Made by a program: the position numbers and the translations under genes. DNA of 64,000 nucleotides, from the NCBI RefSeq assembly GCF_007856155.1, contig NZ_CP042266.1, positions 3,720,001 to 3,784,000 of the forward strand. Reading direction: 5' to 3'. Numbering within the stretch: position 1 is the first letter of the stretch; each line of letters begins with the position of its first letter. This document shows positions 8,707-16,759 of this stretch, in pieces. The notes below the pieces were generated by a model. That model saw only the letters and a list, made by a program, of their open reading frames with translations, was not told the DNA's origin and did no database searches. The stretch comes from Streptomyces qinzhouensis. Its GTDB lineage: Bacteria > Actinomycetota > Actinomycetes > Streptomycetales > Streptomycetaceae.

Positions 8707-9155
8707 AGCTCCACGCTAGGAGTGGGCACTGCTCCAGCGGATCGGCCAGAGGTCCCGAAGGCATGTCCCCCTCAGGTTGTAGTGGTGGTGCCGGCCCCAC
8801 CTCCTGAAGGTGGAGAAGACCCTCAGGGGCGGAGGACGGGGTAATCGGGACAGAGATGTCCGTTGCGCCGGAAAATCCCGGACCGAGGGCGTTGTCACGG
8901 GCTGGGACGGGGCGTCCGCGGGGGTAGGACCTGGGTGGACTGCCGTACGCCTCCAGGTGGAGAAGGGGGCGGCCGACCCCTGAGGTGCGGCTGCCCACGC
9001 GCCCCCCGAACCGAGAGGCCGCCGCACCTCAGCCGTCAACCGCCTCAGCCACGTCCGCCGTCAACGATCCCAGCCGCGTCAACCATCCCAGCCGCGTCCG
9101 CCACCTCAGCCATCAACCACTCCAGCCGTCAACCGCCTCAGCCACGTCCGCCGCT
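8707..9155. other. Intergenic region with degenerate repeats
   Basis: It contains the promoter of the sigma-factor gene near 8713-8750 and, towards the lipid-transfer gene end, a CAGCC/TCAACC-rich degenerate repeat. No ORF with convincing features is seen. Confidence 0.5.
9030..9153. repeat. 31-bp direct repeat within a degenerate tandem tract
   Basis: The 31 bases at 9030-9060 recur exactly at 9123-9153. The DNA between is built from diverged pieces of the same unit (cagccgtcaaccgcc, cagccgcgtccgccac). The tract lies just beyond the 3' end of the lipid-transfer gene. Confidence 0.85.
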
Positions 9156-10325
9156 TCAGCCGTCCGCCCCCAGGATCAGCCCCGAGGTGGGGACGCCCGT
9201 GCCCGCGGTGACCAGAATCCGGGCGGCGCCGGGGATCTGGTTGACCGAGGTGCCGCGGATCTGCCGGACCGCCTCCGCGATGCCGTTCATCCCATGGAGA
9301 TACGCCTCACCGAGCTGACCGCCATGGGTGTTCAGCGGCAGTGCGTCCGCCGCCACGAAGCCGGCCGCTTCGCCGGGTCCGCAGAAACCGAACTCCTCCA
9401 GCTGCATCAGCACGAAGGGGGTGAAGTGGTCGTAGATGATCCCGGCGTCGATATCGGCGGGCGCGAGGCCCGAGGTGCGCCAGAGTTGCCGGGCCACCAC
9501 TCCCGTCTCGGGCAGGCCGGTCAGATCGTCCCGGTAGAAGCTGGTCATCTGCTCCTGGGCGCGACCCGCTCCTTGGGCGGCCGCCACGACGACGGCCGGC
9601 GGCTTCCGCAGGTCCCGGGCGCGCTCGGTGCTGGTGACCACGATCGCCTGACCGCCGTCGGTCTCCTGGCAGCAGTCGAGCAGCCGCAGCGGCTCCACGA
9701 TCCGGCGGGACGCGGCATGATCGGCGAGGGTGATCGGTCTGCCGTAGAAGTACGCGGCGGGGTTACGGGCCGCATGGCGGCGGGCGGTCACGGCGACCGG
9801 GCCGAAGGCGTCCGGCGTCAGTCCGTAGGTGTGCAGATAGCGCTGGGCCGCCATGGCCACCCAGGAGGCGGGGGTGAGCAGCCCGGCGGGAAGGTTCCAG
9901 CCGAGGGCGGTGCCCTCCGCCGAGGGCTCGCGCCGCTGCACCCCGGCGCCGAAACGGCGACCGGAGCGTTCGTTGAACGCCCGATAGCAGACGACGACCT
10001 CGGCAACGCCCGCCGCGATCGCGAGGGCCGCCTGCTGGACGGTGGCACAGGCGGCGCCACCGCCGTAGTGGATACGGGAGAAGAAGGTCAGCTCCCCGAT
10101 ACCGGCGGCCTGCGCCACAGTGATCTCGGGGCTGGTGTCCATCGTGAAGGTGACGAGCCCATCGACATCGGCGGGGGAGAGCCCGGCGTCGTCCAGCGCC
10201 GCGCTCACCGCCTCGACGGCCAGTCTCAGCTCACTGCGCCCCGAATCCTTGGAGAACTCGGTCGCCCCGATCCCGGCGATCGCCGCCCGGCCTCCCAGTG
10301 AACCCCTGTTCCCCGGGCCCGTCAC
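9156..10325 (-). CDS. Thiolase-like lipid-transfer protein (Ltp2-type aldolase candidate)
   Basis: A 389-residue thiolase-superfamily protein of the SCP2/lipid-transfer group. It begins GRAAIAGIGATEFSK and contains the nucleophile-elbow-like region GGGAACATVQQAALAI, an internal LLDCCQETDGGQAIVV, and the closing thiolase segments (LNTHGGQLGEAYLHGMNGI; late VTAGTGVPTSG). The GTG start at 10325-10323 overlaps the TGA of the upstream MaoC/DUF35 fusion (GTGA), with GGAGG close before it, implying translational coupling. In steroid-degrading actinobacteria, Ltp2-type enzymes pair with a DUF35-carrying hydratase and cleave the hydrated side chain by retro-aldol chemistry. The same pairing here suggests that role, but the substrate may not be a steroid. 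Confidence 0.82.
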   Translation of the reverse strand: MTGPGNRGSLGGRAAIAGIGATEFSKDSGRSELRLAVEAVSAALDDAGLSPADVDGLVTFTMDTSPEITVAQAAGIGELTFFSRIHYGGGAACATVQQAALAIAAGVAEVVVCYRAFNERSGRRFGAGVQRREPSAEGTALGWNLPAGLLTPASWVAMAAQRYLHTYGLTPDAFGPVAVTARRHAARNPAAYFYGRPITLADHAASRRIVEPLRLLDCCQETDGGQAIVVTSTERARDLRKPPAVVVAAAQGAGRAQEQMTSFYRDDLTGLPETGVVARQLWRTSGLAPADIDAGIIYDHFTPFVLMQLEEFGFCGPGEAAGFVAADALPLNTHGGQLGEAYLHGMNGIAEAVRQIRGTSVNQIPGAARILVTAGTGVPTSGLILGADG

Positions 10326-12100
10326 CGGCCTCCACCGCCACCTACGCCAGGAACCAGCCGACCGGCCCCGGCCCCGGCCCCGGCCCCGCCCCCGGCTTCC
10401 GCGCCTTTGTCGGCGGCGGTCTCCGTGGTGGGCAGCGCGACCGTGACCAGGCCCGTGACATGGTGGCCGAGGGTGTTGGTCCCGACGATCCTCACCTGGG
10501 CCGTCCGGCACTTCACAGCGACCGGCCCCGGTTCCTGCCCCGGCCCCGGCAGCCCCGGCCGGGTCACCGGCGGTTCCGGTGTCGCGTCGGTGACCGAGAC
10601 CACCGTGCCCCTCAGCACCATCGTGTCGCCGGGATAGTTGGGCACACCCAGCCGGATGGCGACCTTGCGCAGCTCGGCCCGCTCCCCCAGACAGTCGGTG
10701 ACATATCTGCCGACCAGCCCGTTCGTCGTCAGGATGTTCATGAAGATGTCGGGGGATCCCTTTCGGCGAGCCGACTCCGCGTCGTGGTGCACGTCCTGGA
10801 AGTCCCGGGAGGCGACGGCCCCCGAGACGATCAGTGTGCGCGTGATCGGGATCTCCAGCGGAGGGAACTCGTCCCCCGTCCGCGACTCCCGGGTGTTCTC
10901 GCTGTTCCCCTTCATTCCGGGAGCCGTCACCACGCGGAAGACCGGAAGCGTCAGGTCCTCCTCGAAGGAGGTGAACTCCAGCTCGACGGGCATGCCGATC
11001 CGCACCTCATCGGGCGGCACCCCGGTCACTCCCGCGACGATCCTGACGCCCTCCGCCAGTTCGATCAGCCCCACCGCGTAGGGCGGGTCGAAGGCAGGGA
11101 AGGGCGGATGGTGCATCACCACGTACGAGTACACGGAGCCCGTACCACCGGCCTCGACGGTGTCCCAGGCGTCCGAGCCGCAGTCGTTGCATCCGGGGAG
11201 CCAGGGGAAGCGGAGCCGTCCGCAGGCGGTGCACCGCTGGATGAGCAGCCGCCGCTCGGCGACCCCGTCCCAGAACCCCGCGTTGTCCCGGTTGACCACG
11301 GGCCGGGGCCGCCGCGCGCCGCGCTCACCGGATGTCCCGGCCGTGGACGCCTCCGAACCACCGACCCGCGGGCTCCCGACCCCCGGGATCCCGTCCCCCG
11401 GACTCCCGACCCCCGGACTCCCGACCCCCGGACTCCCGTCCCGCGGACTCCCGTCCCGCGGACTCCCGTCCCGCGGGCGCCGGTTGCCGGGCGCGTACTT
11501 CAGAATGCGGAACCGATGGGTCCCGACTGGCTCCCCGCCCGCCACCCGAACGTCCATACGGGTGGTGATGAAATGGCCCGTGCCCAGCTTGGTGCGCTTC
11601 CGCTCCGAGACGGACTCGATGACCGTGTCGAAGGTGATCCGGTCCCCCGGCCGGAGCGGGCGCCGGTACTCCTGCTCACAGTCGGTCGCGACCACCGAGG
11701 TGTACCCCGCGCCGTCGAGCAGTCCGAGCAGTTGCTGCCATGCGGCCGAACGCCCACCGTCCGGCCCGTCGCGCCCATCCTGACCATCCGGCCCGTCGCG
11801 CCCGTCCTGCTTGGAGTCAACCCTCTGCCCGGAGTCCGCTTCCTCCCCGGAGTCGGCGGGCCCGTGTCCTGAGAGCCCTCCCAGCGTCCATGCCTGGAGC
11901 ATCGTCGGAGGCGCGACGGCACCCGGCCCCTGATAGGCGGGGTTCGTATCCCCCATCGCCTCGCACCAGTGTCTGATCATCGGCGGGTTGACGGGGTCCT
12001 TGCCCGCGCCGCCCGCAACGGCCACCCGGCCCTCGTACCCCTTCAGCCGCTCGTACAGATCCCCTTCCGGGGGACTCATCGCCGGGCTCTTCCCCCTCAC
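10322..12100 (-). CDS. Fused MaoC-like hydratase / DUF35 Zn-ribbon OB-fold / MaoC-like hydratase
   Basis: A 592-residue fusion. The N-terminal hot-dog (MaoC/FAS1-type dehydratase) domain spans ~15-205 and contains a low-complexity insertion at ~80-118 built on GRDGPDG. A linker of GSPRD/GSPGV pentapeptides (~206-248) follows. The DUF35 rubredoxin-like Zn ribbon has Cys 290, 293, 304 and 307 and is followed by its OB fold to ~400. A second MaoC-like domain (~415-560) carries the DFQDVHHDAESAR segment expected near the hydratase active site. Separate ChsH2 (MaoC-DUF35) and ChsH1 (MaoC) subunits are known from steroid side-chain degradation; here they are one chain. GTG at 12100 has GAGGAGGG upstream; an alternative ATG is at 12079. 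The stop overlaps the thiolase start. It likely hydrates an enoyl-CoA and docks the thiolase through DUF35. Confidence 0.85.
   Translation of the reverse strand: MRGKSPAMSPPEGDLYERLKGYEGRVAVAGGAGKDPVNPPMIRHWCEAMGDTNPAYQGPGAVAPPTMLQAWTLGGLSGHGPADSGEEADSGQRVDSKQDGRDGPDGQDGRDGPDGGRSAAWQQLLGLLDGAGYTSVVATDCEQEYRRPLRPGDRITFDTVIESVSERKRTKLGTGHFITTRMDVRVAGGEPVGTHRFRILKYAPGNRRPRDGSPRDGSPRDGSPGVGSPGVGSPGDGIPGVGSPRVGGSEASTAGTSGERGARRPRPVVNRDNAGFWDGVAERRLLIQRCTACGRLRFPWLPGCNDCGSDAWDTVEAGGTGSVYSYVVMHHPPFPAFDPPYAVGLIELAEGVRIVAGVTGVPPDEVRIGMPVELEFTSFEEDLTLPVFRVVTAPGMKGNSENTRESRTGDEFPPLEIPITRTLIVSGAVASRDFQDVHHDAESARRKGSPDIFMNILTTNGLVGRYVTDCLGERAELRKVAIRLGVPNYPGDTMVLRGTVVSVTDATPEPPVTRPGLPGPGQEPGPVAVKCRTAQVRIVGTNTLGHHVTGLVTVALPTTETAADKGAEAGGGAGAGAGAGRLVPGVGGGGGR
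11380..11480. repeat. 15-bp coding tandem repeat in the DUF35 fusion
   Basis: Units of the type ggactcccgtcccgc / ggactcccgaccccc repeat in register with the reading frame and encode five-residue GSPRD or GSPGV units in the interdomain linker. Length variation would stretch the linker without breaking the frame. Confidence 0.8.
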
Positions 12101-12448
12101 CGCCGCCCCCTCCTCAGGCGCTCCATACCGAGCAGCTCACACCGGGCCGCCGGATCGCCAACGGGCAGTGGTCCGCCGGGCATCAGCCGTCGGACGTACG
12201 AACGGGGTGCGGCGCGCAGCTTCTGCTGCGGCACGGTGGGCGCGAGGTGCACGACGGCGGCCTCCCGAGGAAAGCGGGGTACGAATCGGGGCAGACGAAA
12301 ACCGGTTTCTGACTGTCCGTCAGAAACCGGTTCACTGTCAAGCCGTCAAAGCGGTCCGCACACAGAGATCCGCCTGCGCGGCGGCGCCTGCGGCGCCACC
12401 GCACAGGCGGTCATCACCCCTTGGTCATCCCCCCGTCGGGCCGGGCGG
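12101..12448. other. Intergenic region with one terminator
   Basis: It holds the upstream region of the MaoC/DUF35 gene and the 3' flank of the small secreted protein gene. Apart from the 14-bp hairpin listed separately, no gene-like signal is seen. Confidence 0.5.
12300..12332 (-). terminator. Strong intrinsic terminator
   Basis: A perfect 14-bp stem (12300-12313 with 12319-12332), loop tgtcc. On the minus strand the stem ends in TTTTCG, a short U tract. It lies ~115 bases after the stop of the minus-strand secreted protein gene and insulates the MaoC/DUF35 operon downstream. Confidence 0.8.
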
Positions 12449-12757
12449 TCACCACCACAGGTGGGTGAAGTTCACATTCACGTTGTCCTGGTCGATCGCG
12501 GTGAAGGCGGAACCGTTGACGCTGGCGATATTGCTCTGGTTCGACGCACCGGCCCCGCTGGCGACCTGCTGACTGGTGGTCGAATTGCCCAGGTTGTTGC
12601 CGCCGACGCCACTGGCGACGATCGAAGCCACCGTCGCGTTCGATCCGTTGTCCCCGAACGCCGCGTTGTCAGCCGAGGCAACGCCCGTGAACAGGGCGGC
12701 CGTCAGGGGCAGTGCGGCGACAGCGGCGAGAGCGCGGGCCGTACGGATGCTTGCCAT
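12449..12757 (-). CDS. Small secreted Asn/Ser/Gly-rich protein, unknown function
   Basis: A 102-residue precursor with an excellent ribosome site (GGAGGAG, 7 bases before ATG 12757). The signal peptide runs to about residue 29 (MASIRTARALAAVAALPL; A-S-A before DNAAFGDN). The mature ~73 residues have no Cys and are rich in N, S, G, A and V, with stretches such as NNLGNSTTSQQ and GASNQSNIASVNGS, ending NVNFTHLWW. I do not recognise a named family. The composition and Q/N-spaced pattern recall surface amyloid-type proteins (curlin repeats, rodlins), but the sequence is not a chaplin or a canonical rodlin. It is probably exported by Sec and deposited on the cell or hyphal surface. It is monocistronic and followed by a strong terminator. 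Confidence 0.75.
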   Translation of the reverse strand: MASIRTARALAAVAALPLTAALFTGVASADNAAFGDNGSNATVASIVASGVGGNNLGNSTTSQQVASGAGASNQSNIASVNGSAFTAIDQDNVNVNFTHLWW

Positions 12758-13069
12758 GTCTTCTCCTCCGAAAAACTACTTACGGCTTGCTTCCGGGCGA
12801 TTGGCCGACCGCTCCGGATCAATGACGACGTCGCGCCCTCAGAGTTGCCCACCGAATCCCCGGCGAACCACCCAAGACGGAGCGATTCCCCCTCAAGCGT
12901 GAGGACAAGCAGATAAACCCCTTTCACGCCCGCAGAACCGGGCGCCCGCCGGACCCGGCACCGGCCGATGACGCCCGACCCCGGACACCCCAAGAGAGGA
13001 ATCGATACGGCACGCACCCGCCCGCCACCCCCTCTACCGATCTTCGAACATAAGTACGAAACTGGGTGC
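12758..13069. other. Divergent promoter region
   Basis: The region lies between the small secreted protein gene (minus) and the PrimPol gene (plus). It should hold both promoters. The only defined site is the LexA-like box at its right end. Confidence 0.5.
13044..13059. promoter_or_regulatory. Candidate LexA (SOS) operator
   Basis: TCGAACATAAGTACGA matches the actinobacterial SOS box TCGAAC-N4-GTTCGA at 11 of 12 fixed positions. It ends 10 bases before the ATG of the PrimPol gene, a position where bound LexA would block transcription or elongation. This would make the gene DNA-damage inducible. No other site of comparable quality was noticed in the window. Confidence 0.6.
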
Positions 13070-13990
13070 ATGGCCGTGACCGATCAACAGACCTCCGCCC
13101 TGGCCCTCGCCCATGCCCTGTCCGCCGCGGAGCGGGGATTCCCGGTGATCCCGCTGTCCCCGTCCAAACTCCCCGCCCTGCCCTCACCCCACCGACAGGA
13201 CGGCGGAAGCACCGCGCCGGACGGGGCGGCCCGCTGTCGGGGCGCATGCGGCCTCCCGGGACACGGGGTCCTCGACGCCACCACCGACCCCGCGGCCGTA
13301 CGCGCCCTGTTCGCGGCCGCACCCTGGGCAACGGGCTACGGCATCGCCTGCGGCCGGGCACCGCACCATCTGATCGGTGTCGATCTCGATGTCTCCACCC
13401 CCGCGACCACGGACGACGGACCGTTCCCGACCCCACCGGCCTCGTTCTCCGCGCTCCAGGATCTGGCGCTACGGCACCTCTTCACGATCCCGGAAACGGT
13501 CACCGTCATCACCCCGAGCGGCGGCCGCCACCTCTGGCTGACCGGCCCGCCCGACATCACCGTCCCGAACTCCGCGAGCCGGCTCGCCCCGGGAATCGAC
13601 GTCCGGGGGTACGGGGGATATCTCGTCGGACCGGGTTCGGTCACCGCCCAGGGGGCGTACCGCCTGGCATCCGGTACGGCCGGGAACACACCCGCGCCCT
13701 GCCCACGCGCCCTTCTGCTACTGATCGCGCCGCCCGCGCGCCCTCACCACCCTGCCGCCACCCGCGTGCGCCCCTCCCAGGGACAGGGCCTGGTCCACTT
13801 CGTCCTCGCCGCCCACAAGGGCCAGCGCAACACCCGGCTGTTCTGGGCCGCCTGCCGGGCCTACGAGAACGGCATCGGGGACACCCTGGCCGACGCCCTC
13901 ACCCGGGCCGCCGTCCACGCCGGCCTCCCCGAGCGCGAGGCCCGCGCCACGATCGCCTCGGCCCGCCGGCTGACCTCGGACCGCCGCTGA
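13070..13990 (+). CDS. Bifunctional DNA primase/polymerase (PrimPol domain) protein
   Basis: A 306-residue protein with the actinobacterial PrimPol N-terminal domain (archaeo-eukaryotic primase fold). Visible motifs: a Cys-containing segment CRGACGLPGHG, the metal-binding DxD in IGVDLDV, VTVITPSGGRHLWL, which supplies the conserved His, and GIDVRGYGGYLVGPGS. The C-terminal ~70 residues form a helical module (LFWAACRAYENG; REARATIASARRL) resembling the primase C-terminal domain. There is no helicase part, unlike many phage or plasmid relatives. ATG at 13070 is chosen because the conserved domain begins shortly after; it has only a weak ribosome site, and a frame extension to 12968 would overlap the LexA-like box. 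It is a chromosomal, possibly SOS-linked priming or translesion polymerase candidate. Confidence 0.8.
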   Translation: MAVTDQQTSALALAHALSAAERGFPVIPLSPSKLPALPSPHRQDGGSTAPDGAARCRGACGLPGHGVLDATTDPAAVRALFAAAPWATGYGIACGRAPHHLIGVDLDVSTPATTDDGPFPTPPASFSALQDLALRHLFTIPETVTVITPSGGRHLWLTGPPDITVPNSASRLAPGIDVRGYGGYLVGPGSVTAQGAYRLASGTAGNTPAPCPRALLLLIAPPARPHHPAATRVRPSQGQGLVHFVLAAHKGQRNTRLFWAACRAYENGIGDTLADALTRAAVHAGLPEREARATIASARRLTSDRR

Positions 13991-14099
13991 CCACCCCGAC
14001 AGCCCGTGACAGTCCGGAACTGCCCGGGCACCCGGGCATACGAAAAGGGGCGCCCCGCACAGGACACCCCTTCCGCATTCGCTCCGGCGCCGCCGGGGA

Positions 14100-14381
14100 C
14101 TACTTCTTCTTGCCGAAGAGCCCGCCCTCGAACGTGGCCCAGTCGTACATCTGGTGCACGGCCTGCCCGAAGATCGGGATGCTGATGTGCTCGAAGACGT
14201 CCTCCACCAGGTCGATGTCACCGGTGTTGTAGATCAGCGGCCCATTGATGTTGATCAGCCCACCACCGGCGCGAGGCGCCGCCTTCTGCTCCTGGGCATG
14301 GGCCGTGCCACTCGACAGAGTGAGGGCGACACCGGCCGCCACAGTCGCAACAAAAGCCGCACAGCGGACACGACGCTTCAT
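14100..14381 (-). CDS. Small secreted protein, unknown function
   Basis: A 93-residue precursor. ATG at 14381 has GGAG 6 bases upstream; an in-frame GTG lies at 14387. The signal peptide (KRRVRCAAFVATVAAGVALT) ends near AHA-QEQ. The mature ~65 residues contain GGGLININGPLIYNTGDID and an acidic/hydrophobic segment (LVEDVFEHISIPIFGQ), and end with GLFGKKK. There are no Cys residues. I do not recognise the family. It is monocistronic and oriented towards the convergent PrimPol gene. Confidence 0.7.
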   Translation of the reverse strand: MKRRVRCAAFVATVAAGVALTLSSGTAHAQEQKAAPRAGGGLININGPLIYNTGDIDLVEDVFEHISIPIFGQAVHQMYDWATFEGGLFGKKK

Positions 14382-14427
14382 GAGCACTCCGATCCAGAGG
14401 GTGTAGTTCCACTGAATTCAGCCCAGG

Positions 14428-14458
14428 CTCAACTCCCTCATGAACAAGGGGAGTTGAG
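14428..14458. promoter_or_regulatory. Inverted repeat, candidate operator
   Basis: ctcaactccc (14428-14437) and gggagttgag (14449-14458) form perfect 10-bp arms with an 11-bp spacer. They sit 47-77 bases upstream of the small secreted protein start (14381), a typical place for a regulator site. The binding protein is unknown. Confidence 0.4.
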
Positions 14459-14658
14459 AAGGTTTCGCCTGTGGGGGGCTGAAGGTGAACGTCAGCCTGC
14501 CATCGGGTCAAGGGCAAGTAAAGTGCCTGGAGAGGTTGATGTGATCATGACCGGATCCCACTCCCTGTCCGAATCTCGCCCTCCCGGGAGAGGGCATGCG
14601 GCACGGAGCGGCATGAACGGGACAGGAGAAACGGGACGGGAGAAACGCACCCACGAAA

Positions 14659-14688
14659 GAGGGCGGGCTCCCGGGGGAGCCCGCCCTC
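14659..14688 (-). terminator. Hairpin terminator of tRNA-Ser(TGA)
   Basis: A perfect 14-bp stem (14659-14672 with 14675-14688) lies 26 bases past the tRNA 3' end and is followed on the minus strand by TTTCG. Confidence 0.75.
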
Positions 14689-14713
14689 TGCACCTAACGG
14701 TGCTGTCAACGTG

Positions 14714-14798
14714 CGGTGGGTGTGGGATTTGAACCCACGGTGACTCGCGCCACGACGGTTTTCAAGACCGTTCCCTTAGGCCGCTCGGGCAACCCACC
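14714..14798 (-). tRNA. tRNA-Ser (TGA)
   Basis: A minus-strand class II cloverleaf of 85 nt. The acceptor stem GGTGGGT pairs with ACCCACC, followed by discriminator G. Anticodon loop CTTGAAA gives TGA (reads UCA and related codons). The variable arm is long, and the T-arm is GTGGG-TTCAAAT-CCCAC. CCA is not encoded. Confidence 0.95.
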
Positions 14799-14920
14799 CA
14801 ACGCCCCGCCGTGTCCGGCGCGGAGCGGCCTACAGAGTACCGGCACGGTGGCGGGTGTCGCAGCAGCCTTCCGGAAGGGTGGGGAAGGGCCGTGGCGAAG
14901 GGGGCCCTTCGGGAGGCGGC

Positions 14921-16453
14921 TCAGCTGTCACCCGTGCGGGAGCCGAGAACGAGGTTGGCCTTGGACTTCTTGCCGTCGCGCTCGTAGGTGAGCGTGATCT
15001 TGTCGCCGGGCTTGTGGTTCCAGATCTCGCTGATCAGGGTCGGGCCGCTGTCGATCGGCTTGCCGTTGAACTCGGTGATGACGTCACCCGCCTTGAGACC
15101 TGCCTTGGCCGCCGGGCCGGTCGGGGGAACCGCCGGAGTGTCGCCGTTGCCCTTGAGCGGGATCCGGGCGCCGCCGGCGGCCTCGGAAACATCGACAGTG
15201 GCTCCGATGACCGGGTAGACCGGCTTGCCGGTCTTGATCAACTGCTCGGCGACGTTCTTCGCCTGGTTGATCGGGATGGCGAAGCCGAGGCCGATGGACC
15301 CGGCCTGGCCGAGGGCGTTGCCGGTGGACTGGATGGCGGAGTTGATGCCGATCACGGCACCGCGGGCGTCGAGGAGGGGCCCGCCGGAGTTGCCCGGGTT
15401 GATGGAGGCGTCGGTCTGGAGGGCGCTCATGTAGGAATTGCTCTTGCTGCTGGCCTCACCGCCGGACGCGACCGGCCGGTTCTTGGCGCTGATGATGCCG
15501 GTCGTGACCGTGTTGGACAGGCCGAAGGGGGCGCCGATCGCGATCGTCGAGTCGCCGACCGCGACCTTCCCGGAGTCGCCGAGGGGCAGCGGGGTCAGAC
15601 CGGAGGGCGCGTTCTTGAGCTTGAGCACCGCGACGTCGTAGCCCTGGGCCCGGCCGATGACCTCGGCGTCGTACTTACGGCCGTCGGAGAACGTCACCGC
15701 GACGGTGCCGCCTTCCGCCGCGGAGGCCACCACATGGTTGTTGGTCAGGATGTGGCCCTGCTGGTCGTAGACGAAGCCCGTGCCCGTACCGCCGCCGGAG
15801 CCGCCGCCGGGGAGATCGGCGCCGCCCTCGCGGCCCGACTTCGCTTCGATGGTCACCACGCTCGGCAGCGCCTTCGCGGCGACCGACGCGACACTGCCCG
15901 GCTCGCGCTTGAGGTCCTTGGGGATCTCCGTGGACGTGATCGTCGTCGAGGAGCTGTCCTCGTCGCGGTCGGACGCGGCCCAGTAGCCCGCGGCACCGCC
16001 GACGCCGCCCGCGACGAGCGCGGCGACCAGGACCGCGACGGCCAGGGAGCTGAAGCGCTTGCGCCGCTTGGGCGCGGCTGCACCGGGCGGGACCGGGGCG
16101 CCCCAGACCGGGCCTTCGGGGCCGCCGTACGGAGGAAGAGCGGGCGGCGCGGCCGGCGGAACCGCCCAGTCCGCACCGTGCTGAGGGGCCGGGGGAGCGA
16201 CCGGGGGAGCCGTCGGCCCGGGCGTCTGAAGACCGGAGGCCGGGGCCGGCGGGCCCGCCTCCGGGGCCGGGGCCGCAGCAGGCGGTACGGGCGCGGAGAC
16301 CTCGGGCCCGGGAGGCGCCACGGGCGGCGGGCCCGCGACGGGCCCCGGCGGCGGCCCGTCGGGAGCAACCGGCGGCACGGGGGGTACGGGTGGGGTCGCC
16401 GGGGTCGCCGACTGCTGCGCCGGGCCCTCGGTGCCCTCGTACTCGGTGCTCAC
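14921..16453 (-). CDS. HtrA/DegP-like membrane-anchored serine protease (S1C) with PDZ domain
   Basis: 510 residues. The N-terminal ~130 residues are a cytoplasmic Pro/Ala-rich tail. KRRKR (~130) then precedes one membrane helix (~136-160), which places the rest outside. The trypsin-like domain has the triad His240 (TNNHVV), Asp273 (GYDVAVLKL) and Ser356 (NPGNSGGPL). A PDZ domain (~410-505, GPAAKAGLKAGDVITEFNG) ends the protein. HtrA proteases degrade or refold misfolded exported proteins under envelope stress. GTG at 16453 is supported by GGAGGAG 7 bases upstream. It is transcribed alone and divergent from the phosphodiesterase gene. Confidence 0.92.
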   Translation of the reverse strand: MSTEYEGTEGPAQQSATPATPPVPPVPPVAPDGPPPGPVAGPPPVAPPGPEVSAPVPPAAAPAPEAGPPAPASGLQTPGPTAPPVAPPAPQHGADWAVPPAAPPALPPYGGPEGPVWGAPVPPGAAAPKRRKRFSSLAVAVLVAALVAGGVGGAAGYWAASDRDEDSSSTTITSTEIPKDLKREPGSVASVAAKALPSVVTIEAKSGREGGADLPGGGSGGGTGTGFVYDQQGHILTNNHVVASAAEGGTVAVTFSDGRKYDAEVIGRAQGYDVAVLKLKNAPSGLTPLPLGDSGKVAVGDSTIAIGAPFGLSNTVTTGIISAKNRPVASGGEASSKSNSYMSALQTDASINPGNSGGPLLDARGAVIGINSAIQSTGNALGQAGSIGLGFAIPINQAKNVAEQLIKTGKPVYPVIGATVDVSEAAGGARIPLKGNGDTPAVPPTGPAAKAGLKAGDVITEFNGKPIDSGPTLISEIWNHKPGDKITLTYERDGKKSKANLVLGSRTGDS

Positions 16454-16759
16454 AGTTTTTCTCCTCCGGGGTCCACAGGTGCTCTTATCGGGTGGGGAAG
16501 TCCGCTCTGCAACTGTCTCGGATCAGCATTTCCCACAGGCCGTCAGACCACAGTAAGCAGGACCTGTGCTTGTCCCGCCTCTCCTTTATATGCGACAAAA
16601 CGGCCAGACGGGTTGAGTCACCGGAGACCCGTCCGGCGGACGCTCCGTCCGGCCGTCGCCCGGTCGCCATCCGGTCGCCATCCGGTCGCCATCCGGCGCA
16701 CGGCAACCTTTCCGCGCCCCCGCGTGCCATGCGGACCGCCGCGGTGACACCATGACGCG
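16454..16759. other. Divergent promoter region with small direct repeats
   Basis: It separates the protease gene (minus) from the phosphodiesterase gene (plus). Around 16658-16695 the unit cggtcgccatc occurs three times in tandem. The minus strand has a GCATATAAAG stretch near 16590 that could be a -10 region for the protease gene. Confidence 0.4.

Larger units (their letters stand above)
14388..14713. other. Intergenic region with inverted repeats
   Basis: It contains the promoter region of the small secreted protein, with a 10-bp inverted repeat at 14428-14437/14449-14458 that is a candidate operator. It also contains the tRNA-Ser terminator at 14659-14688. No gene is supported. Confidence 0.5.

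Noticed and set aside
6322..8844. An 840-codon plus-strand frame across the acyl-CoA ligase and sigma-factor genes
   Set aside because: The minus strand encodes recognisable ligase and sigma proteins; the plus frame has no domain and spans intergenic DNA.
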